Below, one piece after another: positions 9,401 through 15,509 of a DNA stretch of 64,000 nucleotides (position 1 is the stretch's first letter; the number at the start of each line of letters is the position of its first letter). The notes beneath the pieces were generated by a model. That model searched no databases. It worked only from the letters and a program-made list of their open reading frames with translations, and had not been told where the DNA came from. The DNA comes from an uncultured Alistipes sp. (GTDB lineage: Bacteria > Bacteroidota > Bacteroidia > Bacteroidales > Rikenellaceae). The stretch lies in the NCBI GenBank assembly GCA_937911745.1, contig CALDPX010000047.1, forward strand, positions 9,971 through 73,970. The letters are read 5' to 3'. Position numbers and translations under genes: made by a program.

Positions 9401-9751
9401 CTTCATAATGGCAAAAGCCTCGGGCAATATCTCATCGAGCCTCTGCTCAATCTTCTCGTCAATCTTCTCGGTGAGCTGTTCTATCTCCTTCGAGATGGCA
9501 CTCTTCTTGTCGATGGGAATATCCTCCTCAATCTCCAATTTAAGCCTCGCGATACGCTCCTCCTCGGGGCGGATGAACTCCGCAATACCCTCCCTCAGAG
9601 CCGCCGAGCGTCCCCTCAGTTCATCATTCGACAGCGCGTCTATCGTGGGATAGAGCGCAAGTATCTTATCCACATAAGGCTGGATCTCCTTCTTGTCCTT
9701 ATCACTCTTCGTTCCAAAAAAGAGTTTCAAAACCGACTGTACTACATTCAT
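6473..9751 (-). CDS. secA: Preprotein translocase ATPase SecA
   Basis: The 1,092-residue motor drives Sec-dependent export of unfolded preproteins through SecYEG. The Walker A motif ATGEGKT is at residues 193-199, followed by the DEVDSVLIDDARTPLIISG segment, the second nucleotide-binding domain with GRGTDI and QLRGRSGRQGDPGSS, and a C-terminal SEC-C zinc motif CPCGSGKKYKHCH. The length exceeds the roughly 900 residues of the E. coli protein because of an insertion after DEVD that is usual in Bacteroidota. The start at 9751 is preceded by AGAAGAAAAG. A block of repeats separates it from the upstream DUF2851 gene, and the stop codon lies inside the arm of a large hairpin. Confidence 0.98.
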   Translation of the reverse strand: MNVVQSVLKLFFGTKSDKDKKEIQPYVDKILALYPTIDALSNDELRGRSAALREGIAEFIRPEEERIARLKLEIEEDIPIDKKSAISKEIEQLTEKIDEKIEQRLDEILPEAFAIMKSTARRFAENETVEVTASQFDRDLASVRDFVSIEGDKAVWQTTWTAGGNDIKWDMVHYDVQLFGGVVLHKGKIAEMATGEGKTLVATLPVFLNALAGKGVHVVTVNDYLAKRDCEWMGPMYQFHGLSVECIDNYRPNSAERRRAYEANITFGTNNEFGFDYLRDNMSIQAKELVQKKHHFAIVDEVDSVLIDDARTPLIISGPVPKGDDQLFDEYRDIVERLYNLQRNFAADCLVRARKLIAEGKTEEGGILLLRSHKGLPKNKNLIKFLSEQGMKVLLQKTEAIYMANKNERMPEITDELFFVIDEKLNSIELTDKGHEMLARSVGDDKFFVLPDIGSEIAALEKSDMTPEERAAKKDAMLADYATKSERVHTVNQLLKAYSMFEKDVEYVLMDGKVKIVDEQTGRIMEGRRYSDGLHQAIEAKERVKVEAATQTFATITLQNYFRMYHKLAGMTGTAETEASEFWSIYKLDVVVIPTNRPIAREDKEDLLYKTKREKYNAVVEEIERLVGEGRPVLVGTTSVEVSELLSRILKIRHIPHNVLNAKQHAQEAQVVAEAGRAGQVTIATNMAGRGTDIKLSPEVKAAGGLAIIGTERHESRRVDRQLRGRSGRQGDPGSSQFFVSTEDDLLRLFGGDRLASMMDKMGLQEGEVISAKMMSGAIERAQKKVEENNFGIRKRLLEYDDVMNKQRTAIYTMRRHALYGEGVDVDLNNMILSFADTFAANFKGVPYEEMSLELIRQVAIQPSFSEDAYNKADSAALADMIVEDIRAAYARRAQMVAQTAMPVIKNVVESNPQAENMYVPVTNGTLVYNVLVNLKKCVENEGTEIYKMFTKLAMLTTIDDNWREHLREMDDLKQSVQNATYEQKDPLLIYKGESYNLFEAMIDKVNAEVISILMKGFIPTKEQAESRLSRRQQAQQKVDVNKLQASRMAAAAQAGQGEKSKPMPVHVEKKVRPNDPCPCGSGKKYKHCHGA

Positions 9752-9796
9752 CTTTTCTTCTATATTTTTTTGTTTTCCTTTTTGTTTCTTCTTTTC

Positions 9797-10060
9797 GCAC
9801 CTTTTTGTAAAAAGGTGCTACCAAAAACTTTTATGCGATACTGCGTATCGCTTTACCTTTGCTATGCCCTATGTTAGCATTCCCAACACAAAAGCGTCAC
9901 TCTGGCACAAAAGTCGCCCAAAAATTTTTATGCGATACTGCGTATCGCTTTACCTTTGCTACGCCTTATATTTAGTATTCCCAACACAAAAGCGTCACTC
10001 TGACGCCCTTTTTGTAAAAAGGTGCTACCAAAAACTTTTAGTGTAGACTTTGCTACGCCT
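9797..10060 (-). repeat. Tandem copies of the TTTTTGTAAAAA / CCAAAAACTTTTA repeat (family 2) upstream of secA
   Basis: A perfect hairpin of the form GCACCTTTTT-GT-AAAAAGGTGC lies at 9797-9818 and a shorter one at 10007-10022. Each is followed by CCAAAAACTTTTA. Between them is a direct duplication of about 85 bases: 9821-9904 and 9918-10003 share the small palindrome GCGATACTGCGTATCGC and the phrase CCCAACACAAAAGCGTCACTC. The tract makes up almost all of the 356-base gap upstream of secA. Related copies lie at 11801-11820 and 43173-43192. Confidence 0.85.
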
Positions 10061-10061
10061 T

Positions 10062-10130
10062 AGTGGGAGTTATGGGAGATATGAGAGATATGGGATTGTC
10101 TCAACTTTCAACTCTCAACTCTCCTCATCA
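10062..10130 (-). repeat. GGGAGTTATGGGAGATATG module plus CTCAACT heptamers at the end of the DUF2851 gene
   Basis: On the plus strand the region reads TGGGAGTTATGGGAGATATG, then GATTGTCTCAACTTTCAACT and further CTCAACT units. On the minus strand the heptamers read AGTTGAG, and one supplies the TGA stop codon of the DUF2851 gene at 10108-10110. The same order of parts recurs at 11858-11910. Confidence 0.75.
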
Positions 10131-11019
10131 TCCTTCCCAGCGGGCACTCGCCACATCTACCCTCATCGCACAAGTGCGAGAGTTCGATGAGTGCCTGGCT
10201 ATCGTATGCCGACTTTGCGGGTACTCCAACGCCCGTCCAGCGGCTCACAAGTCTATTCTTCTCGGAGGGTATCTCTTCGAGTAGGTCGAGAGCCGCACTC
10301 TTCATCTCGCTGCGCCCCATAACCGTCGCATAGGCAAACTGCATCGGCACCACAAGATTTATGGCGAGCATATTCATCTTATCGCGTCCAAGATGTCCTC
10401 CACTACTTACTCTCTTGCCGTCAATCTTAAATCTCCTTTGCCAATAGTCGCTCGTGGTAATGGCAAACATTCGTTCCACATCTGCCAAACTCCCAACACC
10501 CATCAGTGCGTCCATCGAGAACTCCTCCTTGGCAACCAGAGCCGCCATCTGCACAATCCTAATAACGGGATTTCCGGCAGGGAAATTGCCCGACCTTCTC
10601 CAAGCACCCATACTCATTGCACAAAGGTTATACTTTCTCGACAAGTAGTCAAACTCTTGCTGCAACCTCACAATGTAGTCGTCATAGAACTCTCCGCCAA
10701 GCAATCCCGACGTTCCAAGCAGCAGAGCCTCCACCCTTGTGAGCGAGTTGCGCTCTTTGAGACAGGCGAGATAGGGGACTCTTTGTGCCAACTCCTCAAA
10801 AGGCTGTGAGTTGCGGGGTGCTCCCATAGCGTAGGCGGTCATAACGTAGAGTGTTTGGTTCCAATCTTTGTTGTACTGTTCCCAAATCTCCAACACCCTT
10901 TGGCTCTTGCGCACAATCCTCTGCACCAAGAGACTCTCGACAAGTTTGGTCCTCCTGAGGGGCTCCATCGTTGCCAGATTCTCCCTACACATCATATGCT
11001 CCGCCACACCACGCTCCAT
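10108..11019 (-). CDS. DUF2851 family protein, N-terminally shortened
   Basis: The 303-residue protein matches, as I recall the family, the C-terminal two thirds of DUF2851, a Bacteroidota family of about 420 residues with unknown function. Recognisable parts are the FEELAQRVPYLACLKERN segment, EALLLGTSGLL, the PVIRIVQMAAL block, DYWQRRFKIDGK, INLVVPMQFAY and the closing SQALIELSHLCDEGRCGECPLG with clustered cysteines. The frame is closed by TGA at 11050-11052, only 33 bases upstream of the ATG, so the first 120 to 130 residues of the family are absent. The gene follows sufT by 10 bases and probably belongs to the same transcript. It is either a genuinely short form or a gene that lost its 5' part. 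Confidence 0.72.
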   Translation of the reverse strand: MERGVAEHMMCRENLATMEPLRRTKLVESLLVQRIVRKSQRVLEIWEQYNKDWNQTLYVMTAYAMGAPRNSQPFEELAQRVPYLACLKERNSLTRVEALLLGTSGLLGGEFYDDYIVRLQQEFDYLSRKYNLCAMSMGAWRRSGNFPAGNPVIRIVQMAALVAKEEFSMDALMGVGSLADVERMFAITTSDYWQRRFKIDGKRVSSGGHLGRDKMNMLAINLVVPMQFAYATVMGRSEMKSAALDLLEEIPSEKNRLVSRWTGVGVPAKSAYDSQALIELSHLCDEGRCGECPLGRMMRRVES

Positions 11020-11029
11020 AGCCTCGCTA

Positions 11030-11350
11030 CTACAACATTCCGAGTTCCATCAGAGCCTCCTCGCTCATCATATTCTTGTCCCAAGGTGGATCGAAGACTA
11101 TCTCCACCACCACCTCGTCAACACCTCTAACCTTAGCCACCTGCGTATGCACCTCCTCAACAAGGAAGTCCGCCATAGGGCAGTTGGGGGCTGTAAGTGT
11201 CATACGGATATGAACTTTCCTGTCGGGTGTATAGTCCACATCATAGACCAATCCGAGGTCGTAAATGTTCACCGGAATCTCGGGGTCGTATATATTTTTC
11301 AGCGTATCGATAATATCGCTCTCTACGCTCTGTATCTCTTCGGGTGTCAT
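11030..11350 (-). CDS. SufT-like MIP18/DUF59 family Fe-S assembly protein
   Basis: The 106-residue protein is a single DUF59 (MIP18) domain: MTPEEIQSVESDIIDTLKNI, then the signature YDPEIPVNIYDLGLVY, and the cysteine-bearing LTAPNCPMADFLVEEV. Such proteins (SufT, PaaD-related) help mature iron-sulfur proteins in the cytoplasm. It begins 6 bases after sufE and ends 10 bases before the DUF2851 gene, so sufE-sufT-DUF2851 looks like one transcription unit. The family call is secure. The exact SufT assignment rests on the neighbouring sufE. Confidence 0.88.
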   Translation of the reverse strand: MTPEEIQSVESDIIDTLKNIYDPEIPVNIYDLGLVYDVDYTPDRKVHIRMTLTAPNCPMADFLVEEVHTQVAKVRGVDEVVVEIVFDPPWDKNMMSEEALMELGML

Positions 11351-11356
11351 CTTCTT

Positions 11357-11779
11357 CTACTCTTCTTTTTTTACTGAAAAAGCCAACGCATACCTCTTCA
11401 TCTGGCTCAGCATCTCGCCCAAACCGTTAGCCCTCGTGGGCGAGAGGTAGGAGCGGATGCCTATGCGGTCGATGAAGTAGAGTTCGGTGGAGAGTATCTC
11501 CTCGGGTGTGCGACCACCCAAAGCTCTTGTGAGCAAGCCCGCAATGCCCTTTACGATAAGAGCATCTGCATCGGTCGAGAAATAGACCTTGCCATCCCTC
11601 AGTTCGGCATCTATCCACACCCTCGACTGACAACCGTCAATCAAATACTCCTCGGTCTTGTGCCTCGGGTCAATCTCCCTGCACTCCTCCGCCATATCTA
11701 TCAAATACTGCAACTTATCATCGGGATCATCAAACATCCCAAAGTCCGCAATAATCTCTTCCTGTATCTCGTCTTTCAT
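11357..11779 (-). CDS. sufE: SufE family cysteine desulfurase sulfur acceptor
   Basis: The product is 140 residues from the ATG at 11779. SufE takes persulfide sulfur from the desulfurase SufS and hands it to the SufBCD scaffold for Fe-S cluster assembly. The active-site cysteine is Cys50 in LIDGCQSRVW. The fold ends with the RTPEEILSTELYFIDRIGI and SPTRANGLGEMLSQM segments of the family. A longer frame reaching 11890 would translate the upstream repeat and is rejected: the family starts with MKDEIQEEIIADF-like sequence, and the repeat copy at 11801-11820 lies just upstream. It is the first gene of the sufE-sufT-DUF2851 group. Confidence 0.92.
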   Translation of the reverse strand: MKDEIQEEIIADFGMFDDPDDKLQYLIDMAEECREIDPRHKTEEYLIDGCQSRVWIDAELRDGKVYFSTDADALIVKGIAGLLTRALGGRTPEEILSTELYFIDRIGIRSYLSPTRANGLGEMLSQMKRYALAFSVKKEE

Positions 11780-11800
11780 ATCTTGTGTTTTGTATTTTCT

Positions 11801-11917
11801 CCGCTTTTTGTAAAAAGCGGAACCAAAAACTTTTAGTGTAATCCTTGCTCTACCCCAATGGGAGTTATGAGAGATGTGAGATTGTCTCAACTCTCAATTC
11901 TCAATTCCCAAAGGCTT
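11801..11917 (-). repeat. Composite repeat (family 2 hairpin, GGGAGTTATG module, CTCAATT heptamers) between sufE and the phosphatase-like gene
   Basis: CCGCTTTTTGTAAAAAGCGG at 11801-11820 is a perfect hairpin followed by CCAAAAACTTTTAGTG. After a variable spacer come GGGAGTTATGAGAGATGTG and the heptamers CTCAACTCTCAATTCTCAAT. The order is the same as at 9797-10130. The minus-strand heptamer GAATTGA provides the TGA stop of the phosphatase-like gene at 11894-11896. Confidence 0.8.
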
Positions 11918-13471
11918 TGCCTCGGCTCCCAACGGCACATCCACGCCAATCATCTCGGCGAGCGTAACCACCAACGAGCGAACATCGACTTTCTCTTCGA
12001 TTCTGCATCTCTCCACACCCATTCCACTGAGTGCCACCACAGCCCTACGATAGGGCGCATAGATGAGCGAAGAGGTCACTTGGGGCATCACACCCTCACT
12101 CTCCACCTCGCACCAATCGGGCATCAGTACCAACTGCACATCTGCCGAGCGTTTGGGATAGAAGCCCTCTTGCACAATATCCACAACACCTCCCTTGATG
12201 CCTCCATCCATCATCTCCGAGGCAGTGATGGCGTGCGACACACCCCTCAGTCCAAGTGCGAAGGTACCCACCTGACGTTGGAGTGCCGCAAGGTCCAGCC
12301 CCTTAGAGAAGGCAAGCGTATGGTTGAGCCACACCCCACCATTGTAGTACCCCAACACCCAATCGCCCTTGCCATAGGTGGCGTTGAGAAAACTATTGAT
12401 AAGAAATCGAGCCTGCGAGGCATTCAATACATTCTCGCCACCGAGAGCCTCCCTCACACCGCCATCGGTTGAGAGTACAAAGAGCACCTTACCATCTGCC
12501 TGTGCCGAAGCAAAGGTCATAAGGTCGGCAAGAGCCTCATCGAGCCTATAATACATATCCTCCACCTCGCGCGAGGAGAGCCCATGACGCGCAATAATCC
12601 TTCGTGGCGAATCGAAACATACGCTGAGCATATCGGTTGCCGCGTCGTGTCCGAGTCGGTTATAGATTATAGCCTCCTTAGCGAACTCTGCAACCATCTG
12701 ATTGGATATTGGCGTGTAGAGCAACTCCACGACATCGTCAGCCGAGGCGCGACTCTTCCTCTCTCCACGAGGTGGCTTATAGCCGTAGGGCTTTGCGACA
12801 CAAGAGGTGCTATTTCTATACTCACCCTCGTGGCGCGAGAGCACCCACTCCTCTCCTATCTTCTCTCGCCAATATCCCGAGGCGTTATATTTGCTCACCC
12901 ACTTGGGGAGTGTTGTCTTGTATTTTGTGGAGGTTGTCCACCTACCCGAGAGAGAGTCTATCCACCACACCTCCGAGGGGGCAAGACCTCCGAGAATGAT
13001 TGCCGAGGAGGCATCGGCAGCCACCGACACCGACTTGGCACCCTCCACAGAGCGCACCACCACATCACCCAACGTTTCGAGCACGAGATTGGCGTTCGAC
13101 ACTCGACTGTCGGGGTGGTCGGCATCGAAAGTGCAGCAGCGGCTATCTCCCACCACCAACATCTTCGAGCCGTTGTTGTTGTTCCACCAGCAATCACCCA
13201 CCACACCACTAAGCCAAGGCGAAGCACCCGTAGAGAGTGCTGCCAAAGCCGAGGGGGTAGTAGGCGCAAAGGGATAGTAGGCGTAGGGGTAACTCCTACC
13301 CGAGAGCAGACGCTCAAAACCTCCCGCACGAAACCCTTCGGCATAGCGCTCCAAATCGACCATTCGTGCCTGCGACACCACAATGTTGACCACCAAGCGT
13401 GGACGCTCGGCAGCCCTCGCCCCAAAGGCGAGCAGAAACAGGGTGGAGAGTAGCAGCAAACGGTTCTTCAT
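11894..13471 (-). CDS. PafA-type alkaline phosphatase homologue lacking the metal ligands (predicted pseudoenzyme)
   Basis: The 525-residue protein has a signal peptide (MKNRLLLLSTLFLLAFGARA) and follows the alkaline-phosphatase-superfamily PafA fold along its length, e.g. VWWIDSLSGRWTTSTKY and REVEDMYYRLDEALADL. By comparison with the PafA family as I remember it, the first metal aspartate (VVDQMR) reads VVSQAR (Ser33). The DYVGH motif reads RRIIA (290-294), ADHG reads TDGG (335-338), and the C-terminal THG and DAH motifs read TSS and YRR. The active-site Lys/Arg also look replaced, while a threonine at the nucleophile position (Thr72) remains. It is probably a periplasmic pseudophosphatase or a protein with a changed function. 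The frame is intact, so it is not a decayed gene. Its last codons and stop lie in a heptamer repeat. Confidence 0.8.
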   Translation of the reverse strand: MKNRLLLLSTLFLLAFGARAAERPRLVVNIVVSQARMVDLERYAEGFRAGGFERLLSGRSYPYAYYPFAPTTPSALAALSTGASPWLSGVVGDCWWNNNNGSKMLVVGDSRCCTFDADHPDSRVSNANLVLETLGDVVVRSVEGAKSVSVAADASSAIILGGLAPSEVWWIDSLSGRWTTSTKYKTTLPKWVSKYNASGYWREKIGEEWVLSRHEGEYRNSTSCVAKPYGYKPPRGERKSRASADDVVELLYTPISNQMVAEFAKEAIIYNRLGHDAATDMLSVCFDSPRRIIARHGLSSREVEDMYYRLDEALADLMTFASAQADGKVLFVLSTDGGVREALGGENVLNASQARFLINSFLNATYGKGDWVLGYYNGGVWLNHTLAFSKGLDLAALQRQVGTFALGLRGVSHAITASEMMDGGIKGGVVDIVQEGFYPKRSADVQLVLMPDWCEVESEGVMPQVTSSLIYAPYRRAVVALSGMGVERCRIEEKVDVRSLVVTLAEMIGVDVPLGAEAKPLGIEN

Positions 13472-13520
13472 ACGATTTGGTCAAAATATCGGGTAAAGAT
13501 AATAAATATCTATGATATTT

Positions 13521-13562
13521 AACCCCTCGCAAAGAAGAAAGTTTCTCTGCGAGGGGTTTTTT
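13521..13562. terminator. Terminator-like hairpin between ispE and the phosphatase-like gene
   Basis: AACCCCTCGCA at 13521-13531 pairs with TGCGAGGGGTT at 13548-13558. The T run (TTTTTT) lies on the plus-strand side, whereas the flanking genes are on the minus strand, where the A/T tract is weaker. It still probably ends or attenuates the ispE message. Confidence 0.65.
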
Positions 13563-13587
13563 CGGTTTTTTGGCGGATTTTGAGCCC

Positions 13588-14406
13588 TTAGAGCCTACAC
13601 ACAAAGACCTCTTCGCCTGCGAAGATTGGCGTGTAGGAGGGCTTCTTCTCGAAGAGTCCGAACATTGCCGAGCCGGAGCCCGAGAGCGAAGCGTAGAGAG
13701 CCCCCTCTCGTATCATTTCGCGTTTGATATTCGGAAGTGCGGTATGTCGCCCGAAGAGCGATGGTTCAAAATCATTGACAATCTCTCTCTGCCACTGCTC
13801 GCGTGGGAGTCTGAGGCGTTCTTCGAGCGGCATATCGGGAACGTGGGGTACCACACCCGCATAAGCCTCGGCTGTGGATATGCCAAACGAGGGCTTGGAG
13901 ATAACGCACCACAGCCCCGCAAGGTCCACCTCCTTGGCGGGAGTCATAATCTCCCCCCTACCTCGGCAGAACATCGGCTCCGAGTGGATGAAAAATGGCA
14001 CATCGCTACCGAGTCTTGCGGCACACTCCACCATCTGTTCGGTGGAGAGCCTGAGCGAGAAAATCTCGTTCATACCCTTTATGGCAGCGGCAGCATCGGC
14101 ACTACCGCCACCCAACCCTGCGCCAAAGGGTATCTGCTTATCCAACTTGATTTTAACACCACCTATGCCATACAACTCTCGGAGCAACATCCAAGCCTTA
14201 ACCACCAGATTGCGGTCCGAGGCGCAGTCGATACTGAGTCCCTCTATTGCAAGGCTGCAACCTCCTCCCTCCGAGGGCTCAATTTCTATCTTGTCGGCAA
14301 TGGCACCTACGGGGACCATAAGCGTATCTATATCGTGGTAGCCGTCTGCTCGGCGGCGCAGAATATCGAGTCCGAGATTGATTTTGGGGTGTGCTGTAAG
14401 TATCAT
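13588..14406 (-). CDS. ispE: 4-diphosphocytidyl-2-C-methyl-D-erythritol kinase
   Basis: The 272-residue GHMP kinase phosphorylates CDP-ME in the methylerythritol (non-mevalonate) isoprenoid pathway. The substrate motif PKINLGLDIL is at residues 7-16 with the conserved lysine, the ATP-binding glycine loop PFGAGLGGGSADAAA at 93-107, and the LGSDVPFF motif with the catalytic aspartate at about 139. Length is normal. A clear promoter TTTG-N19-TATCTTTG begins about 50 bases upstream and interleaves with the promoter of the divergent GSCFA gene. Confidence 0.96.
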   Translation of the reverse strand: MILTAHPKINLGLDILRRRADGYHDIDTLMVPVGAIADKIEIEPSEGGGCSLAIEGLSIDCASDRNLVVKAWMLLRELYGIGGVKIKLDKQIPFGAGLGGGSADAAAAIKGMNEIFSLRLSTEQMVECAARLGSDVPFFIHSEPMFCRGRGEIMTPAKEVDLAGLWCVISKPSFGISTAEAYAGVVPHVPDMPLEERLRLPREQWQREIVNDFEPSLFGRHTALPNIKREMIREGALYASLSGSGSAMFGLFEKKPSYTPIFAGEEVFVCRL

Positions 14407-14431
14407 TTTAATTGAGGGTTTATTGTGAGAA

Positions 14432-14462
14432 CAAAGATAATTATTTTATCTTTGCCTACAAA
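14432..14462 (-). promoter_or_regulatory. ispE promoter (TTTG-N19-TATCTTTG)
   Basis: On the minus strand the -33 TTTG is the complement of 14459-14462 and the -7 TATCTTTG is the complement of 14432-14439, with a spacer of 19 bases. Transcription should start near 14425, about 20 bases before the ispE ATG. Confidence 0.82.
14447..14454 (+). promoter_or_regulatory. -7 box (TATCTTTG) of the GSCFA gene
   Basis: TATCTTTG lies 20 bases before the ATG at 14474. A -33-like ATTG is found 21 bases upstream. The box lies inside the spacer of the opposing ispE promoter, so polymerase binding on the two strands should be mutually exclusive. Confidence 0.68.
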
Positions 14463-14473
14463 AGCCTAAAACT

Positions 14474-15439
14474 ATGAAATTACGCACCGAAATTACCATC
14501 CGTCCCAACGACCACAAGATAGACCAGCAGCAGAGGGTTTTTATGGTCGGTTCCTGCTTTACCGAAGAGATTGCCTCGCGCCTTGTGCGCATCGGTATTC
14601 CCACCCACAGCAATCCTCTGGGGGTGCTCTACAATCCCTTGTCGGTAGAGAGTTGTATTCGCAGGGTTGTGGAGGCACAGAAAATAGAGCGCGAGGAGTT
14701 GCACTGCAAGGGCGATATGTGGTTTTCGCTCGACACCCACGGCTCATTCGACAGCCCCGACCCACAGAGGGTTTTGGAGAGTGTTAACGGCTCCATCGTG
14801 GAGGCTCACAAGGAGTTCTCCCAAGCCGATTGGCTCATCGTAACGCTCGGCACTGCAATGGTTTACGAAAGAGCAGGCAAGGTGGTTGCCAACTGCCACC
14901 GAATGTCCGCATCGGAGTTTACACACCGCCTGATGACAATCGAAGAGGTTAGCGAGTCGCTCGAAAGGATTGTGGAGATGGCGGCAGGCAAACACGTCAT
15001 CTTCACGCTCAGCCCCGTGAGGTACGTAGGCGACGGTTTGGAGGGCAATATGGTGTCGAAATCAATCCTAAGGCTCGCCATAGAGCGTGTGGCAGCCGCC
15101 CACAGCGAAGTGGAGTACTTCCCCTCCTACGAGATTTTCCTCGACGATTTGCGTGACTACCGCTACTATGGCGACGATATGTTGCATCCCTCAAAGGCGG
15201 GTGTGGACTATGTGTGGGAGCGATTTGGAGAGTATTGCTTGACACGCGAGGTGGAGGCAGACGGCGAACTCTTTGCACGTCTTACCGATGCCCGCAACCA
15301 TCGCCCCTTGCACCCCGAAAGCAGCGAGTATGCCACCTTCTGCGACACAATGTTCCGCAAGGCTCGCACCCTGGCTCACAAATTCCCCAAGAACGAGATT
15401 GCAGCCTCGCTGGTAAAGCATTTTGCCGAGAGGAATTAA
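14474..15439 (+). CDS. GSCFA domain protein
   Basis: The 321-residue protein carries the signature that names the family: FMVGSCFTEEIASRL at residues 23-37 contains GSCF, and the following NPLGVLYNPLSVE is typical. The fold is thought to be SGNH-hydrolase-like. WLIVTLGTA and the DDMLHPS segment (with Asp and His near residues 236-240) fit the family. The substrate is unknown. The protein has no signal peptide and is common in Bacteroidota. It is transcribed alone from the promoter shared back-to-back with ispE and ends at a strong bidirectional terminator. Confidence 0.92.
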   Translation: MKLRTEITIRPNDHKIDQQQRVFMVGSCFTEEIASRLVRIGIPTHSNPLGVLYNPLSVESCIRRVVEAQKIEREELHCKGDMWFSLDTHGSFDSPDPQRVLESVNGSIVEAHKEFSQADWLIVTLGTAMVYERAGKVVANCHRMSASEFTHRLMTIEEVSESLERIVEMAAGKHVIFTLSPVRYVGDGLEGNMVSKSILRLAIERVAAAHSEVEYFPSYEIFLDDLRDYRYYGDDMLHPSKAGVDYVWERFGEYCLTREVEADGELFARLTDARNHRPLHPESSEYATFCDTMFRKARTLAHKFPKNEIAASLVKHFAERN

Positions 15440-15455
15440 CGGGAATGACAAACAC

Positions 15456-15491
15456 AAAAAGTGGCACAGAGAGTTCTCTGTGCCACTTTTT
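15456..15491. terminator. Bidirectional terminator between GSCFA and the EEP protein gene
   Basis: A perfect inverted repeat, with GTGGCACAGAGA pairing with TCTCTGTGCCAC around a GT loop, is flanked by AAAAA on the left and TTTTT on the right, so it can stop transcripts from both convergent genes. The stem spans 15456-15491. Confidence 0.95.
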
Positions 15492-15509
15492 ATTATCTCC
15501 TTTTCGCCT

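Noticed and set aside
9693..10046. Small protein encoded in the repeats upstream of secA
   Set aside because: The frame is an artefact of the duplicated repeat units; the peptide is itself a repeat and has no start signal.
11780..11890. Extended N-terminus of SufE
   Set aside because: It runs through the TTTTTGTAAAAA hairpin repeat; the conserved start is at 11779.
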